Notes: generated by a model from the letters alone, not told the origin. 64,000 nucleotides of DNA from Maniola hyperantus (GCF_902806685.2 NC_048554.1:3162001-3226000); one strand, 5' to 3'. Positions 1 to 12,600 are shown, counted from the stretch's first letter. Numbers and translations: made by a program.

Positions 1-334
1 CGATAATAATTATCAATACGTCATAATTATTGGCTATCTTAAAGGGCAGTTAAAGATGGTATGGCATTCTTTAAATTTATTTACATACATGACGATTTCT
101 AACAGACTTTCGAAAAAAAGGTTCTCAACTCGACTTATATGTATGTTAAATATCAGTATGTACCTACCTAAGTTACCAATCTTCTCACTTCAGCCGAGAT
201 CCTGTTCTTACGATTTCAAAATCAATAATGGTACCGGAAATGTCTGTAATTCAGTCATTCTGTAGAATACCTAGTCAATCCGTGATATACCTGTCTTGTT
301 TTGGCAAAGTATAAAATATGCAATCTATTGTTGT

Positions 335-447
335 CCATCATCATCATGATCAATCCATCGCCGGCTCACTGCAGAGCACGGGTCTCTTCTCAGAGTGAGA
401 AGGGTTTGGTCGTAGTCTACCACGCTGGCCATGTGCGGATTGATAGA
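335..447 (-). repeat. SINE family A fragment (tRNA-like, CAT-run end)
   Basis: This is the tail half of a short element repeated many times in the window. It starts with a CATCATCATGATCAA run and continues through the blocks CATCGCCGGCTCACT, CACGGGTCTC and CTACCACGCTGGCC. Fuller copies (for example 44,504-44,816) end in a tRNA-like head with Pol III A and B boxes, so this is read as a truncated tRNA-derived SINE in minus orientation. Confidence 0.7.
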
Positions 448-837
448 ATTTATATAAGTATATTGATAGACTAGATAGTAAATAGATCAGTCTGTCAGTC
501 AGGCCGGAGGAAGTCTTATTATATAAATAGATCTACTATTGTTGTATTACTACCTACTATAAATTATGCTATAGTACTTAAACTTTTTTATAACAATAGG
601 TACCACAAGATGTTTAGCCTTTATTAACAAAAATACACTATCGATAAAATTATCGACACACGCAAGCCCAAAATTAAGAGCGTTGACGCGTGGGACCACT
701 TCGCAAGTTCTTTGTTTGTTTGAAAATGAAGGAAATTTTTGTATGAATTTGTTTTGTTTGCTGGCCATCTTTTTTCCCCGACCGCAGCGATAATCCTTGA
801 AGATACTTAGTGTATATCCCCTTATAGCAATAGCTTC

Positions 838-1130
838 TAATCAGCCTACAAGAATAGGAACAGAGACGGTATTAAAAGCCTTGGTGAGATCAATAATCAC
901 GCCTACTACTTTGTTCTTAGCTTCTATACGATTAACAATTTGATCAGTCAGAAGGTTGATGGCATCTTCTGTAGACTTTCCCTTCCGGAAACCAAACTGA
1001 TTCTCAGATAATAATATGTTATGTCTATTCAAGAAGCTGGCTGGCTGGTTGTTCAGAATTTTCTAGATGACATTTCAAAGCATTGTTAGCACTGAGATAG
1101 GTCTATAATTTGTAATTAAGGTACTCCAAT
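838..1130 (-). pseudogene. Jockey/CR1-like LINE reverse transcriptase fragment
   Basis: The minus strand encodes a piece of a non-LTR reverse transcriptase. A YRPIS motif lies near 1,110, followed after stop codons by NQFGFRKGKSTEDAI and then GVIIDLTKAFNTV. These are the finger/palm motifs just before the catalytic YADD box, which is absent. Only about 100 codons remain and stops interrupt the upstream part, so this is a dead, 5'- and 3'-truncated LINE copy. The clade assignment is from memory of Jockey-type motifs, not from a search. Confidence 0.8.
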
Positions 1131-4100
1131 AAATTTTGTACAATTGTGACTTTAAGGATTTTTTTTTCTGAAAGAAAACCTTCAAGCTCTGTGCACATGC
1201 CAAGTGTCAAAAAAGAGTTCCATACAAAAATGTTCTAGGGAGCCTTATGAAAATTAAAAATAAATTTTGTATGGATGTGAAGTTTTTTTTCACTGGTTCA
1301 CAAATCACCAGTGACCCAAGTTGTCGAACATTTTTTGTTTCGTAACCGTCTGTCTGATAGTTTTCAAGAGCCTTAAGGGTATCCTAGTCAGTTATTCACG
1401 TCTGGCTATCTTTATAATCTTGTTGCCCTAGAGTTTTCACTTTTACGCACACGGAAAGTTTGCTCTGCTAGACCACGATACGTGATCATCATTAGCTATG
1501 ATTGGAAGACTTGAAATTGGCACAATACAATTTCGTAGCTGGGCCAATTTCAAAAGTAGCCTGTGATTTAGTAGGATTAACTAAAAGACCATGCATAACA
1601 GTTCTTTTTTGTTTTGATATTTCTAGGTCATCTGTAATCAGTCATTGGTATTTTTATGAGTGTGTCAAGAGTTGGGAGAAGGTCATTCCATCGAAAAACT
1701 CTTCTCATAAGGCTTTCGGTGGCTTTAGTGCCCACAAGACAGTTCTTATATTCTTCTAAGTGACACTGTAAGACTATTCGTATGGACGTTTTCATATGGA
1801 TAGCTTGGCCTTATGTTTCTTAGCATTGCTATGTCTATCTTCTCTTATTGTAGGCATTACGAGATACTCGTGTGTTTCCGATGTTTTAGTAAACCACTAA
1901 AACAAACGGGGCTTTGAGTATTTACCGTGTGAAAGACGGAGTTTTGATATCACTGTAGTTTTTGTATGTTAGAAATAAATGTCTTTGTTAGAAATAACCA
2001 GAGAATGTGTTTATTATATGTGTTTTTCGTGGTTATATGTTAACTAAAGACGCACTCAAAATCGTATAATTTAGTAAACGTCTTCCGCAAGAATAAGGAT
2101 TTGATAGGATTATTATTTTTCAATAAAATTAATAATTCATTAGCAATAGATCTTTAAAAAAGGCTTGTTCTTAAATATTTCAACCTTTTTATTCGTTATT
2201 ACTCCTAATATCTGTAGCACTTCGCACATGAATAATTCCTAAAAAATCGGTAATTGTGTTGAACGCTCTTAACATTGTCAACCGATATAATTTTTCGAGA
2301 TTATGCCTCGATCTACAAATATTTTAGTAGATTTTTATCTTATGGACGAAAGAAATTCCTTTATTTACCCGGACTCACATTTTTATTTCGCATACGACTT
2401 ATAATTACAGTAAAACTCGGCATCTTTTCGAGTTTTGTACGGCAGCTCTAATCACGGTGACAATTAGGCAAAAATGGCCCATAGTAATGTGCTCAAAAGA
2501 CTTTGATATGAGCGTTTGCTCATATCCGCGGCTCGCCTGCCCCGCCCACATGCTTCATCAAGTAGAGGGGGATTCCAACATCAATGGGTAGAACCTAGAC
2601 CTACGTCTATAACCCTAGCTCGAGGCGAATATTTACTTAAATAAAGCTTGCGAAGGCTTGCCATAGATTAAACCTAGGTACCTATTTGGGCATTTACCTA
2701 CGTAATTATTATACCTGTATACCCAGATGTTATAGTTTTAATGGGAACCTCTCCGAAATGGTGGTATTTTTATTTTATTTAATTTAAAAGGACAATCAGC
2801 AGGTACAAAACTTAAAACTAATACACAAAAAGAATGAAATATATATAGGTACCTACCTAGTTAAAAATGTTATTTTGTAGACCCACTTAGGATTGCCACA
2901 GCTAGCGATGAGAAACTAGATAGAAGGAGAAAAAAGGAAATACTTAGGGGCAAGAGAAGAGGTGTTTAAATTACTTTGATCCAGCAAGCTGAGAATCAAC
3001 TAACTGGATCCAGTGCCACAAACAGTGGTAAAATCATGTTCCAAACTTGAGAACGTATCTAGGTTAACTACCTACCCAGACTTATGCATTTTTTGTAGCT
3101 TCTGAGCCTGCCATATACCGCCCCATGCTTATTCAAGATGCATCGAGATCGAAATATAAGGCCAGCCGCCAGGTTCACTTGGCCACGTGACCATAGTTTT
3201 CCCCGTTCTCATAAAAGAGAGAAAGAGATTTAAGAGGTGCAGCACACTGACAGGTGACAGACAGGTGGACGGACAGCGGAAGTTTACTAATAGAATCCAG
3301 TTGGCACGTCGGATACGGAACCCTAAAAGGTGTGTTTGTGTATTATTTTAATAACTTGAGCAAAAGTTACGTAAAGCGTAATTTCGAAGCGATCATTGAA
3401 GCATGAATGATTGGAATCTGATAACTATAGTCCGCGACAGGTTGAGATGGTAATCGGGGTATGAGGCGGGGGGACGCCCCGCACACCCGCACGTCACTTG
3501 CGCTCTCCCGCACCGGGTTAGCGCAGTTACTGTGCGGGTGTGCGGGTCGTTCTCTCCCCAATTGCTATTTCGACCTGTCGCGTACTTTAGGTATCGATTG
3601 GAAATATTGAAGTTTCGTAATAGTTTCGCACTTTTATCTCGTAATTCATATCGTATCACCTAATGTTCCCCTTTCCCCTCCAACTGGCCTGAAGTCTATT
3701 CCAGGTTTACCTACCTATAGTCCGCGACAACTCGAGAATGTTCTTATTTGATCAAATAAGAACGCGCGTTAGTTATGTCTCGTCATTTTCGACTTCGTCA
3801 AAAAACTAGAAGTGCGGTAAGGTACACAGAACTTGTGGTTTTTGCAGCTGTGTGCGATCACCTTTAAGTACCTACATGGATTCTTTGAAAACCTTCAGGA
3901 TCCAAGTATTCCATTAACATAGAAAAACATGAATTTAATAAATCTACTTAAAATCAGTGCACGTCGTAAGAATATAAAAATCTGTGACGCAACTGTTTAC
4001 ATTTGTACTGACAGAATAACTGTGGTTACTTAGCAGTAGGTATATAAGTAGGTACCTACTGTACTTTTGACGTGGCCTATTTACGTATAAGGTCCGAATT

Positions 4101-5545
4101 TAGAGAGTAGTAGACACACCGGCAAGTGGCAACGATGACTTCCAAAATAGATGACATCGTAACTCACCATCGTAGCGTAGTGGCCTATAAGCGAAAAAAA
4201 TGTCTGAGAACCTGATCTGAAATAAAAGCTGTGTAAAGCAAACATAATCGATCAAAATTGTTCCAGTGAGCTTTTATGAAAATGCTAAACCTAGGTAGGT
4301 AGGTACCTACTTACTTAGGTTTGTTGCAATTTTTTTGTTTTTTTTCCAAACCCTGTTAAATAGCAAGGTATACTTACATCAGGGACTCACCTACTAAGTA
4401 TAGGTACCTAAGTACTATCTCCAAAGTAATATTGTCGTGATTTATTTACATTTAGTAGCACAAAAACTCGGTGAAAGAAGCAGTTGTTTTCAAACAAAAC
4501 AAAACACAGTCACGCCGCAAACTCGACGACCGTTGTTTCACAAAGTGGTGGTGGTGAATTTCCTTTAGGTGTTTTGTACAATACAAGCGATACGACTTCA
4601 CGATAGTAGTTTATATCGTTCCCTTTTCGTAAGCCCTTACTTACTTACAGCCCTTACTTTGCTTTGAAATACTTAGGGTCTGTTTCACAACCTCCAGATA
4701 AACTTTATCTAAGAAGAAGTTGGTTAATAAAGGCGCTATGACAGTTTTTGTATTGGGAAAGTTTATCAGGTGTTTATTACCTGTTTCAGAAAGTATAGTT
4801 TAATTCTTCTAGAAGATTCTTATTTTTATTATGATGACACAGTTTGGGGGTACAATAATAATGTTTTGGTGTTATTTCAGTTATTTAATACTAGTGAAAT
4901 AAAAGCGTGTGAATTGCTATACCTACATAACTATTATACTCACATAACTAATAACTGAGTAGTATAGTAGTAGTCCAACGAAAAATATTAATTTTGAAAC
5001 TTTTCGCTCGCACCTTTTGTCTATCCATCCTTGGAACGATATTGTGGCTAATTCCTTTAGTACTTAACTTTTAACTAAAATTACAGGTATAAATGTATTG
5101 CGATCTCTTTCATATTATGTATTGCCTTCGGAAAAGGATAGCACTATATTTGTACCTATCAATTTAAAGATTGTGCACAACGTGCTCACTGAACGTGCCG
5201 ATAATTACTATTCCCAAAAGTCGGATCGCTCACAGTGGGTGTAGTTGGAAAGTCCGCGCGACTTTTACGTACCATTATTACGTGCGGGACACTGACGAAT
5301 CGTGATTCGTGTGACGTTACGCCATACTCTCACCGTTTCCGTTGATAACACCTACATAATATACAGTACCTACCTCTATATAAACTGTATGGAGCCGGTT
5401 ATGCGTTTGTACGCAGAGAAATTTGAATACTTAGTATTAGTAACGATGATGTTTGTTGCAGTTCTTTTGATCGACTGCCAAACAAGTTAAAATAATTTCT
5501 TCATAACCCACAGGCCACGACGCGGACGATGCCTCCTTCTAATGT
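1131..5545. other. Gene-free stretch
   Basis: I see no supportable gene here. Short open frames (for example 1,502-1,759 and 4,770-4,958) show no recognisable domain, codon bias or splice context. It contains one GC-rich foldback element (3,425-3,590), a half copy of its end near 3,717, a SINE-B scrap near 3,660-3,705 and many dispersed TACCTACC/GGTAGGTA runs. Confidence 0.6.
3425..3590. mobile_element. GC-rich foldback MITE, copy 1
   Basis: The element starts CTATAGTCCGCGACAGGTTG and ends with the near reverse complement (CGACCTGTCGCGTACTTTAG), giving an imperfect palindrome of about 165 bp. The interior carries GGGACGCCCCGCA. It is much more GC-rich than its surroundings. Three other copies are at 20,064-20,177, 35,491-35,640 and 52,074-52,219. 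It has no coding capacity, so a non-autonomous DNA element is the simplest reading. Confidence 0.65.
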
Positions 5546-6115
5546 ATCATCATCATCATCATCAATACATCGCCGGCTCATTACTGAGAACGAGTCTCCA
5601 TTCAGAATGAAACTTTCACGCTGGCCAAGTGCGGATTGGCAGACTTCACACACTTAGAAAATTATGGTGAAGGAAAACATCGTGAGGAAACCTGCAGGCC
5701 TGAGAATTCGCCATAATTTTCTCAAAGGTGTGCGAAGTCTGTCAAACCGCACTTAACCAGTGTGGTAGACCACGGCCTAGAACCTTCTCATGTATTATTG
5801 ATTAAGACTTCCGCCTCCTAATTGGACGTCAGGGGTTCGATTCCGGGCACGCACCTGTAACTTTTCGAAGTTAAGTGTGTTTTAAGTAATTAAATATAAC
5901 TTTGCTTTAATGGTCAAGAGAAAGTGTACTTAATAATTACAGGTTTCCTCGCGATATTGTTCTCGTTCTCCATGTTTTCAAAAGTGTGTGAAGTCTGCTA
6001 ATCCGTACTTGGCCAGCGTGGTAGACTATGGGCTATGGCCAAACCCCTTCCATTCTGAGAGGAGCCTTGTGCTCAGTATCATGGGCCGGCAATGGGTTGT
6101 GTTGATGATGAATGG
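5546..6115. repeat. Nested SINE family A copies
   Basis: Three SINE-A pieces lie back to back. One runs from the CATCATCATCATCATCAAT run at 5,546 to about 5,645. A second, in the opposite orientation, covers about 5,650-5,795. A third, plus-oriented one includes the tRNA-like head near 5,800-5,850 (TTCCGCCTCCTAATTGGACG followed by GGGTTCGATTCCGGGCACG) and runs to the GGCCGGCAATGGGTTG block near 6,100. The open frame at 5,988-6,281 is made of this repeat and is not a gene. Confidence 0.75.
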
Positions 6116-6465
6116 TAGGTACCTACTTAAATTGGTACCAACCTCAAAGAAAAGTATACCTAACCAATTTAACGTTGGAAGTTTATTCTACCACTTTACT
6201 TCGGACTCGGAGTTTAGTTGCGAAATAACGATTAAATGTAGGTACTACCAACATTGGGAAATCAGTAAGAAAACTGCGTAAAGCAGTTCAGGTTAAGACA
6301 ATGTATTTTTGTAAGACCATTGACCAAGATATCGTCTGAGAATCGCATTCAATGGAAATTGGTCAAGGGAAGAAATAAATTATATCGCGGCTTGCAAAAT
6401 AAACTGCATGTAGGACCTGGGTACCTACCTATTTTTGTGAGTCCTAAAATGTGTGCTAAATCTAA

Positions 6466-6835
6466 ATACTGACTGATCTATCAAGGCACTGCTCAAACTA
6501 CTGAACGGATCGGGCTGAAATTTGGCATGTAGATAGCTATTATGACGTAGGCATCCGCTAAGAAAGGATTTTTGAAAATTCAACCCCAACGGCGGTGAAA
6601 TAGGGCGGAGCCTGGGAGCCCCTACATATTCAAAGTTAACGTTAACTTTGCATAAATCGGCCATAATTTTATGGATTGTATTTAGGGTTCCGTATTCCAA
6701 GGGTGCCAACGGGACCCTATTAATAATCCTCCGCTGCCTGTCCGTCTGTCTGTCAGCGAGATTGCGTTGCGCTGCCGCGCGGTGCAGTGCGCTGCGGTGC
6801 GGTGCCTGACTCGCACTTGGCCGTTTTTTTTACGT
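6466..6835 (-). repeat. Repeat D plus repeat C, reverse oriented
   Basis: Bases 6,466-6,610 are a minus copy of repeat D, marked by GACTGATCTATCAA, CGGATCGGGCTGAAATTTGG and ATCCGCTAAGAAAGGATTTT. Bases 6,683-6,835 carry ends of repeat C: TTAGGGTTCCGTA, GTCCGTCTGTCTGTCAG and GACTCGCACTTGGCCGTTTT. Both recur through the window in both orientations. They look like non-autonomous retroelement 3' parts. Confidence 0.65.
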
Positions 6836-7264
6836 TTCTATCTACGTAAGTCAGAGCACCGTCACTTTTTAAAGCCTTTTGCACCTTTTTAAGGCTTCGT
6901 TTGTAAGATTTGCCACATTAATATTTATCTGGTAACGCTGCTTGCCATAGTCACCTGACCAAAAATGCCAGTACATGCCAGGTAGATGGTATAATACTTA
7001 CTGTGTGAACATACTTACCTACCTAATTAAGTTATTTTCGTCACTTATTACCAGTATTTTTTTTCATTTTAAGTAGGTAAGCATGTATGTTCCAAAGAGC
7101 TGCTCGATGTACTTTACTAGTTGAATGTCAACGAATATTATCCTTTGTCCGGGTTGCCATAATATTGCAATTTATAACCTAAATGTCAGTCTAACTAGTA
7201 GGTAGGTAGATACCAGGAAATTTTTCTCACAACAAAAAAGTCTAACAAGAATCTAACTTGTTGG

Positions 7265-8090
7265 CAACTACCTATGTAGGTTTAAAAGTCCCGTGGGAAC
7301 TCTTTGATTTACCGGGATTAAAAGAAGCCTATGTCACTCTCCAGGTCTTTATCCATGCAAAAAATCACGTCAATCCGTTGCACCGTTGCGACGTGATTGA
7401 AGGACAAACCAACAAGGGTACTGATTATTAACAAGCCTAATATTCTTTTAAGAAAAAGAAAAAAAAGGTCATCCTACATCATACATGACTTTCTGCTGCG
7501 AACTGTATTCTCTTCATGTACCTACTTATCTACCTAGTGTAATTAATAGATGCATATAGATATTAATAAAAAGATTTCCCTTCTGAACCGATTTTTAAAA
7601 AGGCGGGCGTTCATGCAGTGCCTGCAGTGCAGTAGTTAAAAATATAAAAGACCTTTTAGTTACGTTCATAATTTTGTTTTTCGTAAACCAGTTTGTCACT
7701 GAAATCTTATTATGTCAATGTCGTTCGTAATTGAAAGTTAAAATTATTAAAATTAACTACATGATACCGCGACTTCGTCCGCGTGGATTTAGCTTTTTCA
7801 AAAAGCCCGTGAGAACTTTTTGATTTCCAGGATAAAAGTTGGCGATGTCAATTTCCAGGGTGCAGGCTGCCTCTGTACCAAATTTCATATTTAAGTAGAT
7901 CGGTTAACCTGTTGGGCCTTTAAGGATTCTATAGGAACTCTTTGATTTTCCGGAATAAAAAGTAGCTTGTCTTCCTTTGGATGTAAGCTAACGATGTACC
8001 AAATTTCATCAAAATTGGTTAAACGGTTGAGTCGTGAAACGCTAGCAGACAGACACACTTTCGCATTTATAATATTAAGTATGGAAGTAT
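7265..8090 (+). repeat. RTE-like LINE 3' tails (repeat E), two copies
   Basis: Two copies of a common lepidopteran 3'-tail sequence are present, at about 7,265-7,440 and 7,755-8,090. Shared blocks are GCGACTTCGTCCGCGTGGAT, TTTGATTTCCAGGATAAAAG-type segments, ATGTCACTCTCCAGGTCTTT and CACTTTCGCATTTATAATAT. I infer a LINE 3' end or a SINE that borrows it. Confidence 0.6.
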
Positions 8091-8289
8091 GGATGTCGTT
8101 TTAAGTTTAAAGAAACTGTAGGTTATTATAATTAAGTAAGTAACTATTAGACGTAGGTAGCTCTACGTCAAATAGAATCTAGTAGGTACACTCCTCCAGA
8201 CTTGGCGATGTAAAGTAAGCAACCAAAATCTGCGTTTGTTTGTTACAAATAGGTAAGTAGGTAGGTACCAAGTTGCCCAGTACCAAGTA

Positions 8290-8850
8290 CCAACCTACCC
8301 AGAGCCAAGAAAGCGCAGCGTTAGCAGACCCCCCATTAGGTGGATAAATTACCTATATCAAACGAGTCACAGGGAGCCGCTGGATGCAGGCGGAAACCTG
8401 TGTCCAGTAGTGGACGTCTATCGTTCGACAACGATGAGGTACGTACACAACATCCAAAGCAACGTAAAAGTAAAGATTTATTAAAATAAGTGTTAACAAG
8501 TTGTGGGAGTACTTAATAATAAAATTACATGAACACCTAAGTAAATATTCAATCTTCACAGTCTTGTGTCGTTTTCAGTAGGCGGAGCTGACGGCTGACG
8601 CCTACACAGGAAAATCTGTCACGAGGCTTTGAGTGGGTGAAGTGAATGGACCTTTGACGAATATTGCGTTTTTAAACAAATGATCCGTACTTAGAAGAAC
8701 TAAAATGACCGACATAGCTCTACGAATTAGCCAGCTGAAGTGGCAGTGGGTAGGCCATGTCTGTCGCAGAACCGAAGGTAGACGCCGTAGACGGATGAGG
8801 GTAGAGCCACAATTTATGCAAAGCGTTCTCAGCATTTTTTGCATGGGTCA
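8290..8850 (+). pseudogene. RTE-type LINE C-terminal fragments
   Basis: The + strand near 8,700-8,800 encodes ISQLKWQWVGHVCRRTEG, the C-terminal signature of RTE-type endonuclease-reverse transcriptases common in moths. Near 8,350-8,440 another piece reads IKRVTGSRWMQAETCVQ followed by a stop and WTSIV, which normally lies downstream in the protein. The order is inverted here, so these are two separate or rearranged remnants. No full reverse transcriptase is present. Confidence 0.7.
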
Positions 8851-9099
8851 ACTTGGCATCAGCTAGTAAATAATAATTAACACGGGCCACGGGTATGTCC
8901 ATGACCCTGAAGTAGTTAATTAAAATAAAATCCAATATGAAATATCCTTCGATTAATTTGTAAAATCAATGAACTATGACTAATTTATCTACCTCTATCT
9001 GTGCTTATCAGTCAGGACCAATCCTGACTGATAAGTTTTTAGTAAATACGGTGAACAAACTAAGAGTTTGTGTGAAGTGCAAACTACCTAGAACAATTT

Positions 9100-9575
9100 C
9101 AAAAAGAGTAGGTATAAGATATCCGTGTTTTTAGGGTTCCGTACCTCAAAAGGAAAAAAGGAAGGTTTCTTGACAGACAAACAGACAGACGTCTGTTTGT
9201 CTGTCAAGAAACCTATAGGGTAGGTACTCCCCGGTGACCTAGAGTCATGAACTTTGGCAGGTAGGTAGGTCTTATAGCACACTTAAGGGGAAAAATCTAA
9301 AAACCGTGAATTTGTGGTTGCATCACAAAAAAAAAATGTGTTCATGAAAAAATAATTAAGTAAGTAGTATTTTCAACTTTCAAAGTAAGATTAATATACC
9401 AAGTGGAGTATCATATGAAAGGGATTTGCCTGTAGGTTACAAATTCTAAAACAGATTTTTATTTATTTTATGCACAACAGTATTTGATTTATTGTGCAAA
9501 ATGTTGAGAAAATACGACTATAGTACAGAACCCTCGGTGCGCGAGTCTGAATCACACTTGGCCGGTTTCTTTTGG
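9100..9575 (+). repeat. Repeat C, near full length, with internal perfect hairpin
   Basis: This is one of the fullest copies of repeat C. It opens with TTTAGGGTTCCGTACCTCAA, contains the CTGTCTGTCAAGAAACC and TTTGGCAGGTAGGTAGGTC blocks and GTGAATTTGTGGTTGCATCA, and closes near 9,570 with GAATCACACTTGGCCGGTTT. Other pieces are near 6,700, 12,335, 39,540, 43,015, 43,700, 61,835 and 62,610. It is non-coding. The palindrome at 9,164-9,213 is specific to this copy. Confidence 0.65.
9164..9213. repeat. Perfect 23-bp-arm palindrome
   Basis: The arms are exact reverse complements over 23 bases, starting GGTTTCTTGACAGACAAACA, separated by only four bases (AGAC). A long perfect stem with a tiny loop is unusual inside a decayed repeat and suggests a recent inverted duplication or template switch within repeat C. 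Confidence 0.85.
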
Positions 9576-10071
9576 TAAATTAGGTAAAAGTGTTAATGTT
9601 TGTAATATTAACCTTATTTTTGGTAAATTAGGTAAAAGTGTTAATGATAGTAACTTATTTTCGAACCATTAATTTAATTAAAGGAAACAGTTGGTATCTA
9701 CACTACGTAAGTGAATGTAAGAAATAGGTTTTATTAAGGACTACGTTATTCATGGGAATGAGGGTAGATATGTACAATTATACAACAGCTGTTTGACAGT
9801 CAACTTTCAAAGCGCCCACGCCAGGTGGTAAGCGTATAGCTAGCTGCCAGCTGTTGCTTGATGTAATAAGCTATTATGAAATATATGAAAAGAAAAGTCC
9901 TGACTCACTCACTGACCGACAACAAACCCTTGGACCTAGAAAGCTGAAATTTTGCACATTTTCTCTTTAAAATGTAGACAAGGTTTCAAGTAGGATTTTT
10001 CGAAATTATCACGGGATAGGGAATAAAGAAGACTGCACTTTATGACGAAGCGAGAACTAAAGAACGAAGCC

Positions 10072-10412
10072 GGGGAGGTCAGCTATAGTCACACAGACTA
10101 ATATTATAAAGGTGAAAGTTTGTATGTATATATATATGTGTGTCTGTTTGTTTGTTACTTTATCACGAACAAAAACTACTGGATGGATTTGATTTTTTGG
10201 AATAGAGATAGGATTTACACATAGGCTAATTTTTATCCCGGAAAATCAAAGAGTTTCCACGGGATTTTGAAAATCCTAAATACGGACGAGGTCATGGGCA
10301 TCGCTCTTTGATTTTCCGGGATAAAAAGGATCCTAGTCCGTCAAGATGGGTCAACGGCTTAGCCTTGAAAATGTAATAGATGGACAAAATTTTGCTCTTA
10401 TAATATTTTAGT
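10072..10412. repeat. Repeat E pieces
   Basis: The segment contains CCCGGAAAATCAAAGAG in reverse orientation and TTTGATTTTCCGGGATAAAA in forward orientation. It ends with a decayed form of the usual CGCATTTATAATAT end (TTGCTCTTATAATATTTTAG). It represents one or two RTE-like tail copies. No gene is seen. Confidence 0.55.
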
Positions 10413-11194
10413 AAGTACCTACCTACCTATGGATTTCAATATAGACAGGTAAGTAGATATAGGTAGCCCGTTATTAAGAAGCGATAAGAACTTGAACAAA
10501 AAGTTCGAAATGTCAATAGTAAAGCAATAAAACGTTTCCCAATAAGGCCCGCTTTATTGACAACAAGGAAGTTGTGTGATAATTCACGTCGCAAGTCTCA
10601 ACAGGCAACAGCTCTTATTTTTCCCTCAGTCAAGGTTAATCTGAGAGTAAGTAATAAGGACATTACGGCCGAGTGACATATTTAACCTTTTTAAGTAACA
10701 GTATTTTATGTGGATATTAAAATGTAAGGACTAAAGGAAATGTCATAAGTTTGCTGTTTAGTTGCATCTTGTTGCATCCAATGAAGTCTTTTCTTAGGAA
10801 ATCTTCAATCTAACAGCCCCCAATTTTTTTTTAATTTAAAATCAGAAGCAAAAGCTTAGACTTAAGGGTAGTAAGTAATCTGAAATGAAGTGAAAACATT
10901 AGATAATAATATTGCGACTTATTGTTTTACGTAAGTACCTACCTAAGTACATATTATAATTACTTCTTAATTGATTAAATCTTTTGAAATTAAGATTCGT
11001 AACGTTCGCAGTAATTGTTAGCGTGAAACCATTTTTTATTTCGCAGCTGATTAGGTTAATGTTGAGTTACGTAATATTTTATTGCAGCTTTTATTTTAAT
11101 ACGTACCTACCTACTCAGTCACTACAGCGTTAAATGAAACAATAATGTTTGAGCCATATTATAAGAAAGTTCAAAGTAACTCAGCAGGCGATAG

Positions 11195-11800
11195 GAGACG
11201 CAAAGAACCTAACCTTACATTACTCAATGGGTTGCAAAGCTGAAGTGGCAATGGGCGGAGCACATAGTTCGAAGACAGTTTTTGGTATACCACCACCGGT
11301 AGTATCCCAATGTGTCTCAAGGTGATGGAATGGCGACCTCGCACCGAAAAACAGCGTTGGCAGACCCATATGGTCTATAGATAGACGACATCGAACGAGT
11401 CGCAGGGTGTGGGCCTGTGGAAGTCGCTACATGTTCTGCAATGGACGTCTATCTGTTGATGAAAACGACGACAGCTGTATGGAGAAAATAACAAAAACAG
11501 TGATTTAAGAAGCTCCTACGTACCTACTAAGTATACTGCATTACTGGGTTGCGAAGATGAAGTGGCAATAAGCGGAGCCATAGTTCAGAGAACAGATACT
11601 TAGTCGTTACGGTTGTCCTAATGTGCCCCAAATCTTAAGGTGCTGGAATGGCGACCTCGCAGCGTTGGCAGACCCACCACTGTGTGGTCAGACGACATCA
11701 AACGAGTCGCAGGGTGAGGCTATGAGGTGAGAAGTTCCTAAAAGAGACGTTTCCTCTACAATTATGTCCTGCAGTAGTATATCGGTTGATGACGATGGCT
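11195..11800 (+). pseudogene. Two RTE-type LINE C-terminal remnants
   Basis: Two successive + strand copies at about 11,220-11,460 and 11,540-11,790 encode decayed versions of the same reverse-transcriptase C-terminus. The first keeps AKLKWQWAEHIVRRQ and then VMEWRPRTEKQRWQTHMV; the second keeps AKMKWQ and LEWRPRSVGRPT-like blocks across frameshifts. The tandem arrangement suggests a local duplication or two insertions. Confidence 0.65.
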
Positions 11801-11856
11801 ATGGAGAAAATGAGAAAAACGATTTAAATGATTTAAGAAACTCCTAAGACTTATGT

Positions 11857-11962
11857 TTCATCATCATCAACATCAAGACGATCAACCCATCACCGGTCCA
11901 CTACTGAGCATGGATCTCCTCTCAGAAAAAGAAAGGTTTAGGCCAAAAGCTGCCACGCTGAC
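11857..11962 (-). repeat. SINE family A fragment
   Basis: The CATCATCATCAACATCAAGA run is followed by GATCAACCCATCACCGG, ACTGAGCATGGATCTCCTCT and GCCACGCTGACAC, matching the tail half of SINE-A. The tRNA-like head is missing. Confidence 0.65.
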
Positions 11963-12329
11963 ACCTTGGGTTCTAGAGTTAATTTCGTCTAAATAGCACG
12001 CGCAGTTGAACAATATGGCTTTTCTGTTGAAATGCACAAACATTAGCATATGCAACGGATAGATAGACAAAGGATGTGGTGTAACGGATAGATAGATCTT
12101 AATTACTTCCACAACCGCACTTTAAATACTTTGAAATTTAATTTTTTTGCACTCACATCCTCGATGACCTCTTGACGAATATTACTCGTATAAGGTCCCC
12201 AGTTCGATTCCCGCTTCTGATTAATTTGTTCCTCTGAGTTACAGAGATATGCCACCCAACCTAACTAAATATCTTTATGGTACCCACTTACCTTACTAAG
12301 TAAGTACCTACACTTATTCAAGCTTGTGT

Positions 12330-12600
12330 AGAAACTTTTTTAGTGTTCCGTACCTCAAAAGGAACCCTTATAGGATCACAACAAAGTGATCCTATAATAT
12401 AAGGGCACAGTACAGCTTTGCCGGCCTTGTAGCCACGATTAAACCCACCAGGCCAAATTAGAAATTCCTGAATTTCTCCAGTTGGGAACCGAATCCAGGA
12501 TCTACCACTTAAGACAACATCGCTCACCACTGCGCCAGGAAGGTCGTCAATGGTAAATGTTGATAAGGCAAGCAGTGCTGCTTTGTTTCTATGGAGTGTC
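12330..12600 (-). repeat. Repeat C scrap and SINE family C (tRNA-like)
   Basis: Bases 12,335-12,390 match the start of repeat C (GTTCCGTACCTCAAAAGGAA). Bases about 12,444-12,560 are, on the minus strand, a third tRNA-like head with CTGGCGCAGTGGTGAGCGAT as an A-box region and GGATTCGGTTCCCAACTGG in the B-box position. The same head recurs at 19,628-19,715. The 124-codon frame here is repeat sequence, not a gene. Confidence 0.55.

Noticed and set aside
550..768. 72-codon minus frame as a gene
   Set aside because: No domain, no splice partners and no polyadenylation context; it is adjacent to a dead LINE.
5988..6281. 97-codon + frame as a gene
   Set aside because: The first half is the SINE-A body in reverse sense and the rest has no features.
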